Shown here: positions 1 to 9,785 of the stretch, in pieces
Numbering within the stretch: the first letter of the stretch is position 1
Layout: the number at the start of each line of letters is the position of its first letter
NCBI GenBank assembly: GCA_010015675.1
Contig: ML977031.1
Coordinates: forward strand, 223,688-268,528
DNA from: Byssothecium circinans
Lineage: Eukaryota; Ascomycota; Dothideomycetes; Pleosporales; Massarinaceae
Reading direction: 5' to 3'
Length of the DNA stretch: 44,841 nt
Notes under the pieces: generated by a model
The model's database searches: none
The model's input: only the letters and a program-made list of their open reading frames with translations
What the model was told of the DNA's origin: nothing
Position numbers and translations under genes: made by a program

Positions 1-2
1 AT

Positions 3-206
3 TGTGAGAGGACCTTTAGTGAGCTAGGAGATCTACTGGGTACTAGACGACTCTATATGAAGCCTGAGCTCCTCTCAGCGCTGCAGGCGCTTAAGTCCTG
101 GAAGAGAATAGGCATCAAACGCTCTCCACAAGCCTTATCTTCGCAAGGAGAGCTCTCTCTTAATGATCTTGATCACCTTTACGAGAAACTCAGCAACGAT
201 CCCTAA
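3..206 (+). CDS. hAT-family transposase, C-terminal fragment (5' truncated by window)
   Basis: An open frame enters from the left edge without a start codon and ends with TAA, giving 67 residues. It begins CERTFSELGDLLGTRR, followed by a leucine- and lysine-rich helix containing ALKSWKRIGI. The (s)xCERTFSxxGxL block is the hallmark of the hAT transposase C-terminal dimerisation region, which mediates multimerisation of Ac/hobo/Tam3-type cut-and-paste transposases. Only the last tenth or less of a normal hAT transposase is in the window, so whether the element is active cannot be judged. The visible part has no stop codons and no RIP bias, unlike the island at 9.8-44.4 kb. The subterminal repeats immediately downstream fit the 3' end of the same element. 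Confidence 0.85.
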   Translation, partial: CERTFSELGDLLGTRRLYMKPELLSALQALKSWKRIGIKRSPQALSSQGELSLNDLDHLYEKLSNDP

Positions 207-382
207 GTAATTAAACTCAATCAAGTCAACCCAACTTAACTTAAACGTCTTGAACTTAACTCAACTCAACTCAACTTAGACCTCACTGATTACGTTATCA
301 ATTAACTCAACTCAACTTGAAGGCCTCTGAATGCAACTCAACTCAATTTTAATGGTCAAATTAAGTTGAGTTGATTGTTGAC
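207..382. repeat. Subterminal repeats of the hAT element (3' end)
   Basis: Directly after the transposase stop lie many direct copies of the unit AACTCAACTCAACTTA, in clusters near 211-282, 303-320 and 335-347. One inverted copy, AATTAAGTTGAGTTGATTG, lies near 359-377. Arrays of short subterminal repeats are transposase-binding regions in hAT elements. The inverted copy may be at or near the 3' terminal inverted repeat, but the 5' end and the 8-bp target duplication are outside the window, so the exact boundary is unknown. Confidence 0.6.
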
Positions 383-1243
383 AAGTCTAGATGAGAGAAC
401 ATTCTTATGTGAAAGAAAGAAAAGAAAGCAACCTCCGAAAGCTGGAGGTCTTTCCTCTAGTTTGTTCCGCACAGCGCCTTACTGCTTTCCTCCATTGTAG
501 TCATCCTGCCCTGACGGTCGTCTCACCCACGAATCTTCTCCACTACAATCCCTCTGAGTGGGCGATTGATCTAGAATTATGGGGAAATATATTCCTTCAT
601 TGGATCTTGCGAGTTATTTCTTCTGTGGTAGATTGAATGGGCTAAAGATCCAGCACCACCGATGCGTTCACCTCGCGATGACGTCGTCGATCTCAAATCT
701 CTCCACAAACATCCGAATGCGCGAGGCACGACCCCACAGAAGAAACAAGTTCTGCGAGGAGACACCCGGAAAACAGGATTGAATGATGCTGGGCTAAGGG
801 AAGGTGAAGAAACTGCGGTGGTGGTGGTTGGTTGGTTTTGTGATACCTTATGGTGCTCGGTGATCACTCGGCTGTATTTCGTCGCTGCACCCTTCTTGTC
901 AAAAAGTATGTTTCTGCTCCTGAAGTTCCGAGTACGCCACGAGACCCGTGTTGTCAAAGGAAAATATCTGAAAAATAAAGGCATTGCATTGAGGGCTGTG
1001 AAACTTGCGATGATGCGAAGGAAATGTTCCCATGTTTGCATTCGCACTAGCACAAGACGAGTTCCGTTCCACACTCAATTTCGGAGTAGCGTGCCGCCAA
1101 AAATCCACCCATCCAATGAATTTCACTCTCAGTCAATGTCGTGTGACTTCAGTGATCAGTCAAACACCCTCCCCTGTCGCGCCCTTCGTTCCTCAACCGG
1201 ATTCGAGTACCAGCACATTCAACATGGACAGTGAGACACCCAT
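383..1243. other. Intergenic, no supported gene
   Basis: Open frames of up to 190 codons run through here on both strands, but they overlap each other, lack any recognisable domain and show no fungal intron pattern. The segment nearest 1243 should carry the 3' UTR of the permease gene. Base composition is normal, so the RIP-mutated region does not reach this side. Confidence 0.5.
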
Positions 1244-3093
1244 TCATGTCAGGCTCGCAATGTTGGCCGCCCTCAAACCTTCCCAGTCAATATCCGGACC
1301 CCTAAAGTTCTTCCCAAGTGTGAACCAAAAGAGAAGAACAATGGACATCAAACCCACTAAGCAAACGCTCGAGTAGTTCATATTACCCACACTAACCGGC
1401 AAGCTCGGAGGCATGCACACCGTAGTCCCCAAAACCACAATCCAAACAATCGCAAATCCATTGCAAAAGTAGCCAAGATAGCCAAGATTGAGGTACCTGG
1501 TCGGAAGTTTGTTTCGGCCTTGGAAGAGTAGAATGCCTTGCGGGATAGCGAACGAGATGTTGAGGAAGAGCACTGCTGAGGTGACGATAGAGTTGAAGGC
1601 AGTAGTTGATGCTAGATAGAGGAGCCCGTAGATGCAGACGAAGACAAAAGCGGCGATGGTTGTGCGGACGGGGAAGGCTTTGCGCTCGTCGATGTGAGAG
1701 AAGTAGTTGGAGAAGGGTAGGCCACCGTCTCGTGCGAATGCCCAAGCTATGCGGCCGGATGTCACCCATTGAGCGGATAGGCAGGTGATATAAATGGAGA
1801 GAAGCCATATGACGAGGAACGAAGTTGCGACTCTGCTTCCGGTGCTGTAGTTTGTCAACAAGCTGTTTTCATAACCACAAACCGTTGCACGGAGTCACTG
1901 ACGTTTGATATATTGCTTCAAGGCTAGCCAACGGGGCTGAAGTCAAAGCATCCAAGTCCCTCACATAGAACATCAGCACCAAAAAGATTGGGAGACTGGT
2001 GAGCAGGCCCATGAACATAGTCAAGCTCATGACCTGCGGTACTCGTCGACCAGGCTGATGTATCTCCTCACTAATGTGAATGACTCCATCAGTTCCGCCA
2101 AATGTATACATAGCGTTTGAGACACCGAGAAGCCAGGCGGTTCTGTCTGGCCAACCGCTAGTGCCGAGTCCGGATTGGGTGATGGAGGACGGTGGTTGGG
2201 ATTCTTGTTTCATAGCGAGCGCCACGATAAACCAAAGCACAAATCCGATAAGAGAGAGGTAAAGGGATATTTTTACTGTCTTAGTGATGTGCTGGGGCGC
2301 AAAGTATACAGGCAGTACTAAGGATTGTATTAGCCAGGCTGTTGTTCGATGTCAGTGAGGAACAATGACTTGCGAGTGATGAGGCCGACAGCAACGTATA
2401 CCAACCAAATGTGCCATGTCGCAGCTTCATATTCCGGATGAAAGAAATGCACCAGGCCGGCAGTGCAAACTGCTGCGAGAGAGATGCCCGAGGCCGTGAC
2501 CAGCAACCATGCGAGAAGCGACATCCATCCAGTAATGTATGCAGCGAAGCGCTTCGTTTTCGGTGGAGCGAGAATATAGCAGAAGTGATATTGGCCACCC
2601 GAAGACTACGGCTTGTCAGAATAACAAGTATATACACTAAGGTGTCAATACAAACCGGATACGCAGATGCAAGTTCACTGAGGCCGAGAGTGATCGTATA
2701 CTGCGCGAAGAAAGCTACTATAAGACCAAATATGACGACCTGCGGGCCACCATATATGAGATTCTGGCCAAAATTGCTCTGCATACCGGTTTAGCAAGCG
2801 GTGGGTAAGAAATTTGGAAAGTGTTGTTGTACCAGAAACCCAACCCAAGAGTTGGTGATTGAGAAGGCAAGACCAAGCGCAGATACCCAACTGAATCTGC
2901 GCTCAAGAACTGCTTCATGTCCATTCAACTTCAAAATGGCATTGTCGATTTCGTCCGTTGTGCGACCTTTCTCCACTTGCGCAATCGCCCCCTTATCTGA
3001 GTCATCGGAAGCAGCGAATTCATTTTGGATGATACCATCGCTAGGGGCCTTCTTGTCTGACTTGCTTCCAGTTTTTGAATAAATGTCTGGCAT
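1244..3093 (-). CDS. Amino-acid/choline-type permease (APC superfamily)
   Basis: Five exons on the minus strand: 3093-2833, 2778-2656, 2605-2374, 2317-1903 and 1844-1244, giving 543 residues, the usual length for fungal HNM1/GABA-permease-like APC transporters. The 60-residue hydrophilic N-terminus is followed by a first transmembrane helix (ALGLAFSITNSWVG), then SNFGQNLIYGGPQ, SSGGQYHFCYILAPPKTKRF and the family signature QWVTSGRIAWAFARDGGLP at residues 369-387. Alternating long hydrophobic segments agree with about 12 helices. It is a plasma-membrane importer of choline, GABA or another amino compound; the substrate cannot be assigned. Introns are 54, 50, 56 and 58 nt with CTAAC/CTGAC-like branch sites, and splicing keeps one frame throughout. 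Intron 3 needs a GC donor. It is transcribed divergently from the dioxygenase gene across a 582-bp gap. Confidence 0.9.
2318..2373 (-). other. GC-AG intron 3 of the permease gene
   Basis: The reading frame before and after this 56-nt intron is in phase only if splicing uses donor GCAAGT and acceptor CTTAG, joining C to TA to give a leucine codon (protein GLITLLPVYF). No GT donor in the neighbourhood gives phase 1. GCAAGT is the normal extended consensus of minor GC-AG introns, and a GGCTAAT branch site precedes the acceptor. Confidence 0.65.
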
Positions 3094-3675
3094 GATCGTG
3101 GTGCACTTAGTGAATGTGAATCAAAAAAAGGCCTCAGTGACAGGATGCGACATCTTTGTGCGAGCGTATTTATGCTGAATTTGTCTCGTCCTGAACGATT
3201 TGAAATGCCTCGAAGGTTCCCCTTGCCTACCTATCTATTGGGCGTCTGTTTATCACCGCATTGTACTATCCATGTCAATTTGTTATTGTGCATCATGGTG
3301 TAGCATTAACTGCAGCCCTCGCGGTGCACTCTTCTTGGCATGCCTTAATTGTGCTGGATTGAGTGAATGTTAGACGTTGCTAATTACCTTCCACGACTTC
3401 AAAGGTGGACGATTGCCCACATGACTAGCTTGTTGACGGAATTTCTTAATCTGGAAATCGGCACCACGGCGTCGGATTAGCCTAGATAAGCAGTTTCCTA
3501 GTTCGGCACGCCCACTATCCAAACTTATGCTTTTCCGCACAGTTGCAGGTCTTGGGCCGTCTTGGCTCTACCAAGGGAAGCTTCTCCACATTCTTCAATC
3601 GATAAAGGTGTAAAGGATCTCGGATATACCTGAGTAACGTTTTGAGAGTTCCTAAACCCGGACCGTCTTATCGCC
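3094..3675. promoter_or_regulatory. Shared bidirectional promoter, permease / dioxygenase
   Basis: The 582-bp region lies between two divergent start codons. On the permease side an AT-rich CATAAATACG (minus strand, about 3164-3173) could serve as a TATA-like element. An AGATAAG at 3484-3490 fits the HGATAR site of GATA nitrogen regulators (AreA/NIT2 type), which commonly control amino-compound permeases. Both assignments are by motif only. Confidence 0.4.
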
Positions 3676-4750
3676 ATGAGGTCTGCGACTGACCTGCCTC
3701 AAGGCGTTCAGACAGTGTCTGCAGACGCTCCAGCAGAATACGTTATTCGACTTCTCAAACGCGATGGCGGTGTTTTCGTCAAGGGGCTTGTGTCTGAGGC
3801 CGATGTCGACAAAGCTTATGATGACTGTCGCGAGAAGATGGACAGTGACGGAGAATGGGAGGGTAATTTCTTTCCCAGTAAGTAGACTCCTTTCATTTAC
3901 AATAACGCGAAAAGTTATGCACCAGCACTCTCGATAAACCCTTCTTAGTATTCGAAGTGGAAATATCCTAGACCTCCACTCTGGTGCTGTAGCTCAACAG
4001 CTAAGCTAACTTCACTTCCCTACAACAGAAGAAACCAAGCGCGCACCAAGCATGATAGCACTTAGCTCAACCTACACCTACACCCAAGTCATGAACCCTC
4101 TGTACCGCGCCGTCTGTGATCACTTCCTCACGACCCGGAGCATGTTCTGGTGGGGTGATGAGAGAAAAGAATCAGTGTCAAAGCCATACGTGCACTCTTG
4201 CGTTGCCATGCGCATCGGACCCGGCGGCAAAGCGCAGCCACTTCACCGCGACGACTATATCGGACACAACGTGCACACCGAGATAACCGAATGGGATGAC
4301 GTCCGCGATCGCAATCGCGAGTCAGCCGTTGGCCTCTTTGTTGCGGGCTGCAAAGTCACTCCCGAAAACGGTGGAACGCAGTTTATTCCCGGCAGTCACC
4401 TGTGGGGAAACGATAGGGAAGAACCGCCCAAGGTAGAGCAGTGTATTTTCGCGTCAATGGAGAAGGGAGACGCTTTTATTATGCTGGCTTCGGCGTACCA
4501 TGGCGGAGGACATAACAGGACGAAGGATGAGTATCGGTTGGTGTTCTCTACGTTCATCACGAGGGGGTATTTGAGGCAGGAAGAGAACCAGTTTTTGGCT
4601 GTGCCTATTGAGAAGGTCAGGGAGTACCCGAGGGAGGTGATGGAGTATATTGGGTACTCTTTGAGTGATCCGGCGTGTGGAACTTATGATCAGATGGATC
4701 CGATTTACTTTGTTATGCCGGAGTTGGAAGCAAAGTATAGGGATTATTAG
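3676..4750 (+). CDS. PhyH-family Fe(II)/2-oxoglutarate dioxygenase
   Basis: Two exons, 3676-3877 and 4029-4750, are joined over a 151-nt intron (donor GTAAGT, acceptor ACAACAG) and give 307 residues, typical for fungal phytanoyl-CoA dioxygenase-like enzymes. The start is the first ATG of the open frame. The double-stranded beta-helix carries the metal triad: H140 and D142 in PLHRDDYIGHN and a distal histidine in SAYHGGGHN (H225; H229 is the alternative). R237 in EYRLVFSTF is placed to bind 2-oxoglutarate. GGTQFIPGSHLWG is the conserved PhyH turn. Such enzymes hydroxylate, desaturate or epoxidise small molecules and are frequent in fungal secondary metabolism. The substrate is unknown; the divergent permease suggests, without proving, an imported amino compound. 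Confidence 0.9.
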
Positions 4751-5368
4751 GGTGAGAATTATTCACGATTGGAATTTATACCCAGTTGTGCCTTTTTCAT
4801 ACAGAGGATTTTCCAGCTCTTTGCGGCACTTTAGGACCGTGTCGCTGTTCGAATCGTCAGTCGAAGAAATCCTGCTACTCCTTCTAACGCCGCACAGACG
4901 ACTCTAGCATCTCTTCATCCCTCGTTCACAACGACAAAAAGAATCACAAGACAAACCTTACCCTACGTTACTCGCCTGCGTCACTGCGGGGTAAATTGAA
5001 TACCAAGACTATGTACTACAACGTTAGTACCCGAGCCTAGCCCAAAGAGGAAATTCTCGCAGCACGCTAATATGTCGGGCGCATGACGACACTTGGTTAC
5101 ATTTACCGGCATGTCTTCTCGCAACATGCATGAGAGATCAGTAACATTGCACCTGCACCTGCTTGTTCGGCACACTTGAGAATTTTTGGTAATACTCTCA
5201 ACTTCCGAACTATACACCGAATAAGCGCGCTTGGAAGATCCTACACCAAGATGCTGTAAAAATAGTCTCATAGCTTTAAATATGGTAAAAGAAATAACAA
5301 TATCATTTTCAATCGGGCTTCGTATTACGTCTCGAACAATTCTCAAGCGCAACACCTTCATCAAAATA
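4751..5368. other. Intergenic: dioxygenase 3' UTR and SDR promoter
   Basis: No supported gene. A 181-codon minus-strand frame (4981-5526) has no recognisable domain and overlaps the first SDR exon, so it is treated as chance. The frame of the SDR is open upstream to an ATG at 5231, but the residues it would add do not resemble an SDR N-terminus. The region 5170-5370 becomes AT-rich, as expected for a promoter and 5' UTR. Confidence 0.5.
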
Positions 5369-6350
5369 ATGGCGCAAGCCCCTAGTAACCACGCCGGCAA
5401 TCCCAAACCATCAATCACCCAACAACTCGCCCCGCGACAGCAATTCGACTTACGCGGAAGAACAGCAATCATAACAGGTTCAGCACGGTACCCGCTCTCC
5501 CCTACCTCGATACCCAACTCACTCACCCATCACAGAGGCATCGGCGCTGCCATCGCCCTTGAAATCGCCCGTCGAGGCGCCAACGTCGTCGTGAACTACA
5601 CCTCAACCAAAAGCCAACCAGCGGCCGAAACCATCGCCTCAGCCATCTCTTCCAGCGCCTCCGGGGCCAAAGCCGTCGCTGTACAGGCAGATGTCGTGTC
5701 GAAAGAAGGCCAGCAGGCGCTCGTCGATGCAGCGTTGGAGCTTAGTGAGACTAAAGAAATCAATATCCTGATTCACAATGCGGGGAATGGCGATGATAAG
5801 TTTTTGACCGATATTACGGAGGAGTTTTATGAGATGCAGACGGATATTAATATGAAGGGTAAGTCGTTTCTTCTACTTTTCCTTCGAAACCGAAAATGTT
5901 AAATTGCGTCAACAAATGACACCGACTAACCAACACCACACAGCGCCCATCTTCCTCACCCAGCTAACCCTCCCGCACATGCCCCGCCACTCCCGCATAA
6001 TCCTCATCTCTTCTTGCTCCGCCCGTATGGGCGTACCCCAACAAACCGTCTACGCCGCCTCCAAAGCCGCAAACGAGTCCTTCGCCCGCGTCTGGGCCAC
6101 CGAGCTCGGCCAGTCCCGCGGGATAACTGTGAACTGCGTCAACCCCGGACCCGTGGCGACGGATATGTACTATGCGAGTACGCCGGAGTTCATTGAGGAG
6201 TTGAAGCCGTTGATTGAGTCGACGCCGGCGGAGGCGCGGATTGGGGAGACGGGAGATGTTGCGCCGATCGTGGGGTTTTTGTGTGGGGAAGAGAGTCGCT
6301 GGGTCACTGGGAGTACGGTTAGTGCTAGCGGGGGGCTGTTGTACTTTTAG
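5369..6350 (+). CDS. Short-chain dehydrogenase/reductase (classical SDR)
   Basis: Three exons, 5369-5487, 5536-5858 and 5944-6350, with 48- and 85-nt introns, give 282 residues. The Rossmann fold starts with the cofactor motif TGSARGIG (36-43), which is only intact after removing the first intron. NAG is at 121-123, the structural Asn at 145 (DINMK), the catalytic Ser at about 171 (ISS), Tyr184 and Lys188 in VYAASKAA, and the NPGPVATDM loop follows. This is a complete Ser-Tyr-Lys-Asn catalytic set. Basic R40 after the glycine motif suggests NADP(H). It resembles fungal 3-oxoacyl-ACP/versicolorin/naphthol reductases that reduce a keto group. Substrate unknown. It lies on the same strand as the dioxygenase and acetyltransferase. 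The start at 5369 is chosen because homologous N-termini are short; an in-frame ATG at 5231 exists. Confidence 0.9.
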
Positions 6351-6777
6351 AGGGAAGAAATGTTTCTTGTTGCATGTGAGTAGTGCAGGATGGTGGAGAT
6401 GAATGCACTGTGTAGTTCGTCGTCACTCCCATCTGTCAGCCGTTTTCGAAGCAAGAATGATGGTTTCGACAAGACCGTGAACAATCAATTCATGTGGTCC
6501 TAAGTGCTATAGATGCAGCAGGTCATGCAGCTTACTAGTGTGGGATAGCCGGTACAACTTCCTCCTATGGTAATCCCCGCAGCTCGCCTCGGTCCGACGA
6601 CACTAGGACGAAAGAAGCATTTTCGTCAACCGCGAGTCCCATTTGTGGCCACTTGGTCCCATCCATCTGGTCGACGTTCCATGATTGAAGAAGATCTCCC
6701 GCGAAGTCTCGACGATTGCCATATGCACTTATCTCTTCTCCTCCTTGCTCACGGATCGACTGTTTAAATCAACCGTC
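6351..6777. other. Intergenic: SDR 3' UTR and acetyltransferase promoter
   Basis: No gene is supported in these 427 bases. Short frames on both strands overlap the next gene and show no domain. No clear TATA box was seen close to the ATG at 6778. Confidence 0.5.
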
Positions 6778-7492
6778 ATGGCTTCCCGTATACCCGCTAG
6801 CGTTGCGAATGACGGGCAGTACAAGAAGATGGTGCGAGGGGACTTGTACTGGTCCTTTGGTCCTGAGCTCACTGCGGCGCGTAATCGCTGCGCGCGAGCT
6901 TGCAAGCGATTCAATGCTGCCTCCGGAGAAGAGGTCCTTACTCGGAGGCAGCAGGTAACACTCTGGCGAGAGTAAGTCAATCTTTGCAGCTTTCGGTACA
7001 TCTAGCTGATCGGTCAGTATCCTCGGTGATAAATCGCCACTCCCACCACCAGCGCCAACTGAGGAGGAGGAGGAAGCATTGTTTAAGAATGATCCAGTTG
7101 TCGCAGGCTCCATTACCGTCGACTACGGAATCCATTTGACCGTCGGCGCTGGGACGTACATCAATTTCAACTTCACTGTGTTGGACACGTGCCATGTGAA
7201 GATCGGAGCGCGTGTGTTATTTGGACCCAACGTTTCTATCTTCACGGCTTCACATCCAGTTGACCCTGATGACCGTGCTGGTATGGAGGGGCCCGAATTG
7301 GGCGCACCGATTACGATCGGCGATGACTGTTGGATTGGTGGAAGTGTCATTGTTCTTGCTGGGGTTACAATCGGAGATGGGTGCACGATAGGTGCAGGAA
7401 GCGTGGTCACTAAGTCGATTGAGCCAAACTCTGTGGCGGTTGGAAGCCCGGCGAGGGTGATCAAGAAGATCGAGCGGAAGGTGAAGAATTGA
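6778..7492 (+). CDS. Maltose/NodL-type O-acetyltransferase (hexapeptide repeat)
   Basis: Two exons, 6778-6971 and 7018-7492, flank a 46-nt intron (GTAAGT...CTGAT...CAG) and give 222 residues, the family size. Residues 16-60 form the maltose-acetyltransferase (Mac) helical domain (KKMVRGDLYWSFGPEL). From about residue 95 the left-handed beta-helix has hexapeptide repeats such as VGAGTYI, IGARVLFGP, ITIGDDCWIGG, VTIGDGCTIGAGSVVTKS, and ends with SPARVIKKI. His144 in FTASHPV is the expected catalytic base. The enzyme transfers acetyl from acetyl-CoA to a sugar or small-molecule hydroxyl, probably as a cytosolic trimer. It could acetylate a product made by the neighbouring enzymes, but that is only inference. 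Its stop lies 24 bp from the stop of the convergent gene. Confidence 0.92.
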
Positions 7493-7516
7493 GAAGCCAG
7501 ATCATTGGGATATTTC

Positions 7517-9361
7517 TCATCTGACACCAATAAATCTTTTCCAATCTTTAATCATGTCTTCCAAAGTGCACACGACATCTGTGTAGACTGCGCTCCGCAA
7601 GTTTTCTTCATTCAGATCTTCGCCGCATGAGAAGTCGCAATCAATACACTGACGTGCCATCTTGATGTACCTCTTTCCAAGCATGGCCATTGAGGATGAA
7701 GGTTCGGAAAGTGCCTTTCGCGCACTAATGACAGGATGGGGCATCTCTTCCGTACTGAGAGTGCTGATATCCTTCCGGAAGCCGATTTCGAGGAGCGCGA
7801 CTCCAAGCTTTGCGAGCGTCAAGTTACGGATGCCGTACATATATTTCAGCTGATTCGGATCCTGTGACTTCTTGGCTAGAGTGCTTGATGTTGCAGGCGG
7901 AAACTGGGTGCTAAGGCGTAGACTCTGTAGAGTTCGGGTGATGTCGGCTTCAGATAACAGGTTGGCGCCAGGGAAGCAGGAAACGTCGTGGAGATCCCAG
8001 TCCGGAGCGAGCCAAGAGGTAGAGTGGTATTGCAATACTGCTATCGCCAACTTATGCGCTAACGTGAGCTGATGGAGGGTTGTCAGTCGTTGCAGCATAC
8101 CATTGATCGGATTTGAAGTTTTGCGAGATGCTTTGTTCGTTATTTGAGTCTCAGTGTTTTGCCCGGCACCGTAGAAGATGAATTTGAAGGTCTTCGGTAC
8201 TTCTTGAGTTTCAAGGTAGCCTAAGCATGGATTTTTGCAGTTGGTAGACAGACAGGCCTTGCTCAAGTAGCAGCAAACGCTTTGGGTAGCCTTCAGATTT
8301 TGAGAGGCGAAGGAGAGGCCAGCGGAGTCTGACGTCGTTTTGGGATTTCCACCCGATTTTGATGAAGGCTGAGATGAAGTTTCTTTTTGTTCGGATAAAT
8401 CATCGAACCGTACTCGTTTCAAAATTTTCTTGTCGACCTGGACTACAGACCTGAACGGAGGAGTATCCAGTAGGGGCCATTCAACGTAGGATGGGGTTGC
8501 TGGAACGTCTGCGAGAGCTGGCAACTTTGTCGAGGGCGTCTGAGTTGGTGCATTCGTAGTAATCGATTGAATGTGCAGCCATATGGGAGCCTCCGCCTGT
8601 CCTTTTTGACTTTGCAGCGAGTCTCGTCGACAACACGCAATGACCATATCTAATTGTGCAGTTACGTCTTCCACTTGTGCGTCCAGTGACAACTTGGCCT
8701 GGTGGCCGATGTGGGAAGCATTAGTACATGACCATGATTCTTGCAGTGATTCATGAAGTCTCTGAGAAGCCGTGTGAATGTCGGCGTAGCGCCTTGGTAC
8801 GGTCCATTTGGGGCGGTATGTGTGACGTTTCTGCAGTTCACATCGTTGGGCGCGTAAGTTGCCGAGCTTGGCGTTCCACTGATCCAGTTCGTCCAGCCAT
8901 CTATGGTATTGATTTTTTTTCAATGTGATGTCGAAAGCTTGGTGGATGCGGTTCAGTGTTGAAGATTCGGCATCGCTCTTGTCCAGCTCTGCCAGTTGCA
9001 CCTGCGTTTCTCGTAGGACATTACGTATGCGCACTACAATTTCCTCGCACAGCTCATAATCGCGGCCAAGGAAACTGCGAAATCGTTCTTCCAGCGAGGC
9101 AATTTTCCAGCCTTCGTGCTTTACATCGTCAACCATCCCTGACAGTTCGCGAGGATCGTCGACCACGGGTTTGAGCAGCAGTTGGCAGTTATTACTGAAG
9201 TTTGTTGCTGCGACGCGGTATCGTAGGTGCATATCGTCTATGACCAGGTCATGATGCGCGAAGGATTTCAGGCGGTCTTTGGTAGTGCGGTACGATTTGA
9301 GGATCTCGACAACGATGGGCACGATGCCAATGGCGAGACCAACGACTTTGATGCTAGACAT
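7517..9361 (-). CDS. DUF7580-type fungal protein of unknown function
   Basis: A single open frame encodes 614 residues from the ATG at 9361. An upstream in-frame ATG at 9487 would add 42 residues, but the family normally starts with a short lead into the hydrophobic helix seen here, SSIKVVGLAIGIVPIVVEIL. The N-terminal third is helical, with charged heptad-like stretches that may form coiled coils. The middle, about residues 260-350, is Ser/Thr/Pro-rich and probably disordered. The C-terminal part carries blocks typical of the fungal DUF7580 domain: HKLAIAVLQYHSTSWL, LAKLGVALLEIGF and a final AVYTDVVCTLEDMIKDW helix. The family is fungal-specific; a HeLo-like N-terminus is sometimes proposed, but a role in incompatibility or cell death is not established here. 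No introns are needed. It is the last intact gene before the RIP-mutated island. Confidence 0.78.
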   Translation of the reverse strand: MSSIKVVGLAIGIVPIVVEILKSYRTTKDRLKSFAHHDLVIDDMHLRYRVAATNFSNNCQLLLKPVVDDPRELSGMVDDVKHEGWKIASLEERFRSFLGRDYELCEEIVVRIRNVLRETQVQLAELDKSDAESSTLNRIHQAFDITLKKNQYHRWLDELDQWNAKLGNLRAQRCELQKRHTYRPKWTVPRRYADIHTASQRLHESLQESWSCTNASHIGHQAKLSLDAQVEDVTAQLDMVIACCRRDSLQSQKGQAEAPIWLHIQSITTNAPTQTPSTKLPALADVPATPSYVEWPLLDTPPFRSVVQVDKKILKRVRFDDLSEQKETSSQPSSKSGGNPKTTSDSAGLSFASQNLKATQSVCCYLSKACLSTNCKNPCLGYLETQEVPKTFKFIFYGAGQNTETQITNKASRKTSNPINGMLQRLTTLHQLTLAHKLAIAVLQYHSTSWLAPDWDLHDVSCFPGANLLSEADITRTLQSLRLSTQFPPATSSTLAKKSQDPNQLKYMYGIRNLTLAKLGVALLEIGFRKDISTLSTEEMPHPVISARKALSEPSSSMAMLGKRYIKMARQCIDCDFSCGEDLNEENLRSAVYTDVVCTLEDMIKDWKRFIGVR

Positions 9362-9529
9362 CGCGATGCGTGGGAATTTGAGAAGCGTTTGTTGAAAAAC
9401 ATGATCGTTCAGCCTGACGCGAGAGGAGATGAATTGAATGCGTGTGGGGGCGCGGCGCGGGGCTAGTGCTGCAGCATCTATTGTCACTCTCGATCTCGAT
9501 GCCTAGGCGTTTCCGGTCAGCCTGCTTTG
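9362..9529 (-). promoter_or_regulatory. 5' region of the DUF7580 gene
   Basis: This is the GC-balanced stretch upstream of the chosen ATG. A frame starting MAATPKQADRKRLG on the minus strand (from 9542) is open here but ends at 9354 without a domain, so it was not called. A palindromic TCACGTGG at 9615-9622, a bHLH-type E-box core, lies about 255 bp upstream of the ATG and inside the flanking repeat. Confidence 0.35.
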
Positions 9530-9785
9530 GAGTTGCGGCCATCGCGAGTGGATGGAGGGCCGAGGGCCAAGTTTGTAGGGGTTATTACTAATAGCTAGCT
9601 TTACACGAGTTTGGTCACGTGGTTAGTTAGGTCATATATAGCATATAAATTTAAGCTGCCTCTTACCTATCTTCCTTCTTCTTTCTTTATCTACACCTTG
9701 TATACCTAAAGATTAGTATAGTTATTATAGCTTCCCCTTTTAATATAAAGAATCCTTTAGCTATACCTATCCCTTATCTAGAGTA
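9530..9785. repeat. Left copy of the direct repeat bounding the AT-rich island
   Basis: These 256 bp match 44167-44393 in the same orientation. The first 80 bp align without a gap, and nearly all differences are G-to-A or C-to-T toward the right copy: GAGTTGCGGCC here against GAGTTACGGCT there, and CACGAG against TATAAG. The right copy lacks about 29 bp in the middle. This left copy still keeps CpA/TpG sites, so it escaped most RIP. It begins inside the upstream region of the DUF7580 gene. The repeat type is not recognised; neither copy shows protein coding. Confidence 0.75.

Noticed and set aside
207..382. Possible telomeric or CRISPR-like repeats
   Set aside because: The unit AACTCAACTCAACTT is not TTAGGG-related, has no unique spacers and directly follows a transposase C-terminus, so hAT subterminal repeats explain it.
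662..1234. 190-codon plus-strand ORF with a 165-codon antisense partner (577-1074)
   Set aside because: No domain, no convincing start context, and both overlap each other. It is probably chance coding in GC-balanced intergenic DNA and permease 3' UTR.
4981..5526. 181-codon minus-strand ORF
   Set aside because: It overlaps the well-supported first exon and intron of the SDR gene and shows no family features.
7123..7530. 135-codon minus-strand ORF over the acetyltransferase
   Set aside because: It is the antisense shadow of the hexapeptide-repeat exon.
9362..9487. N-terminal extension of the DUF7580 protein from an upstream ATG
   Set aside because: The extra 42 residues are unlike the usual family start. 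The ATG at 9361 leads directly into the conserved hydrophobic helix.
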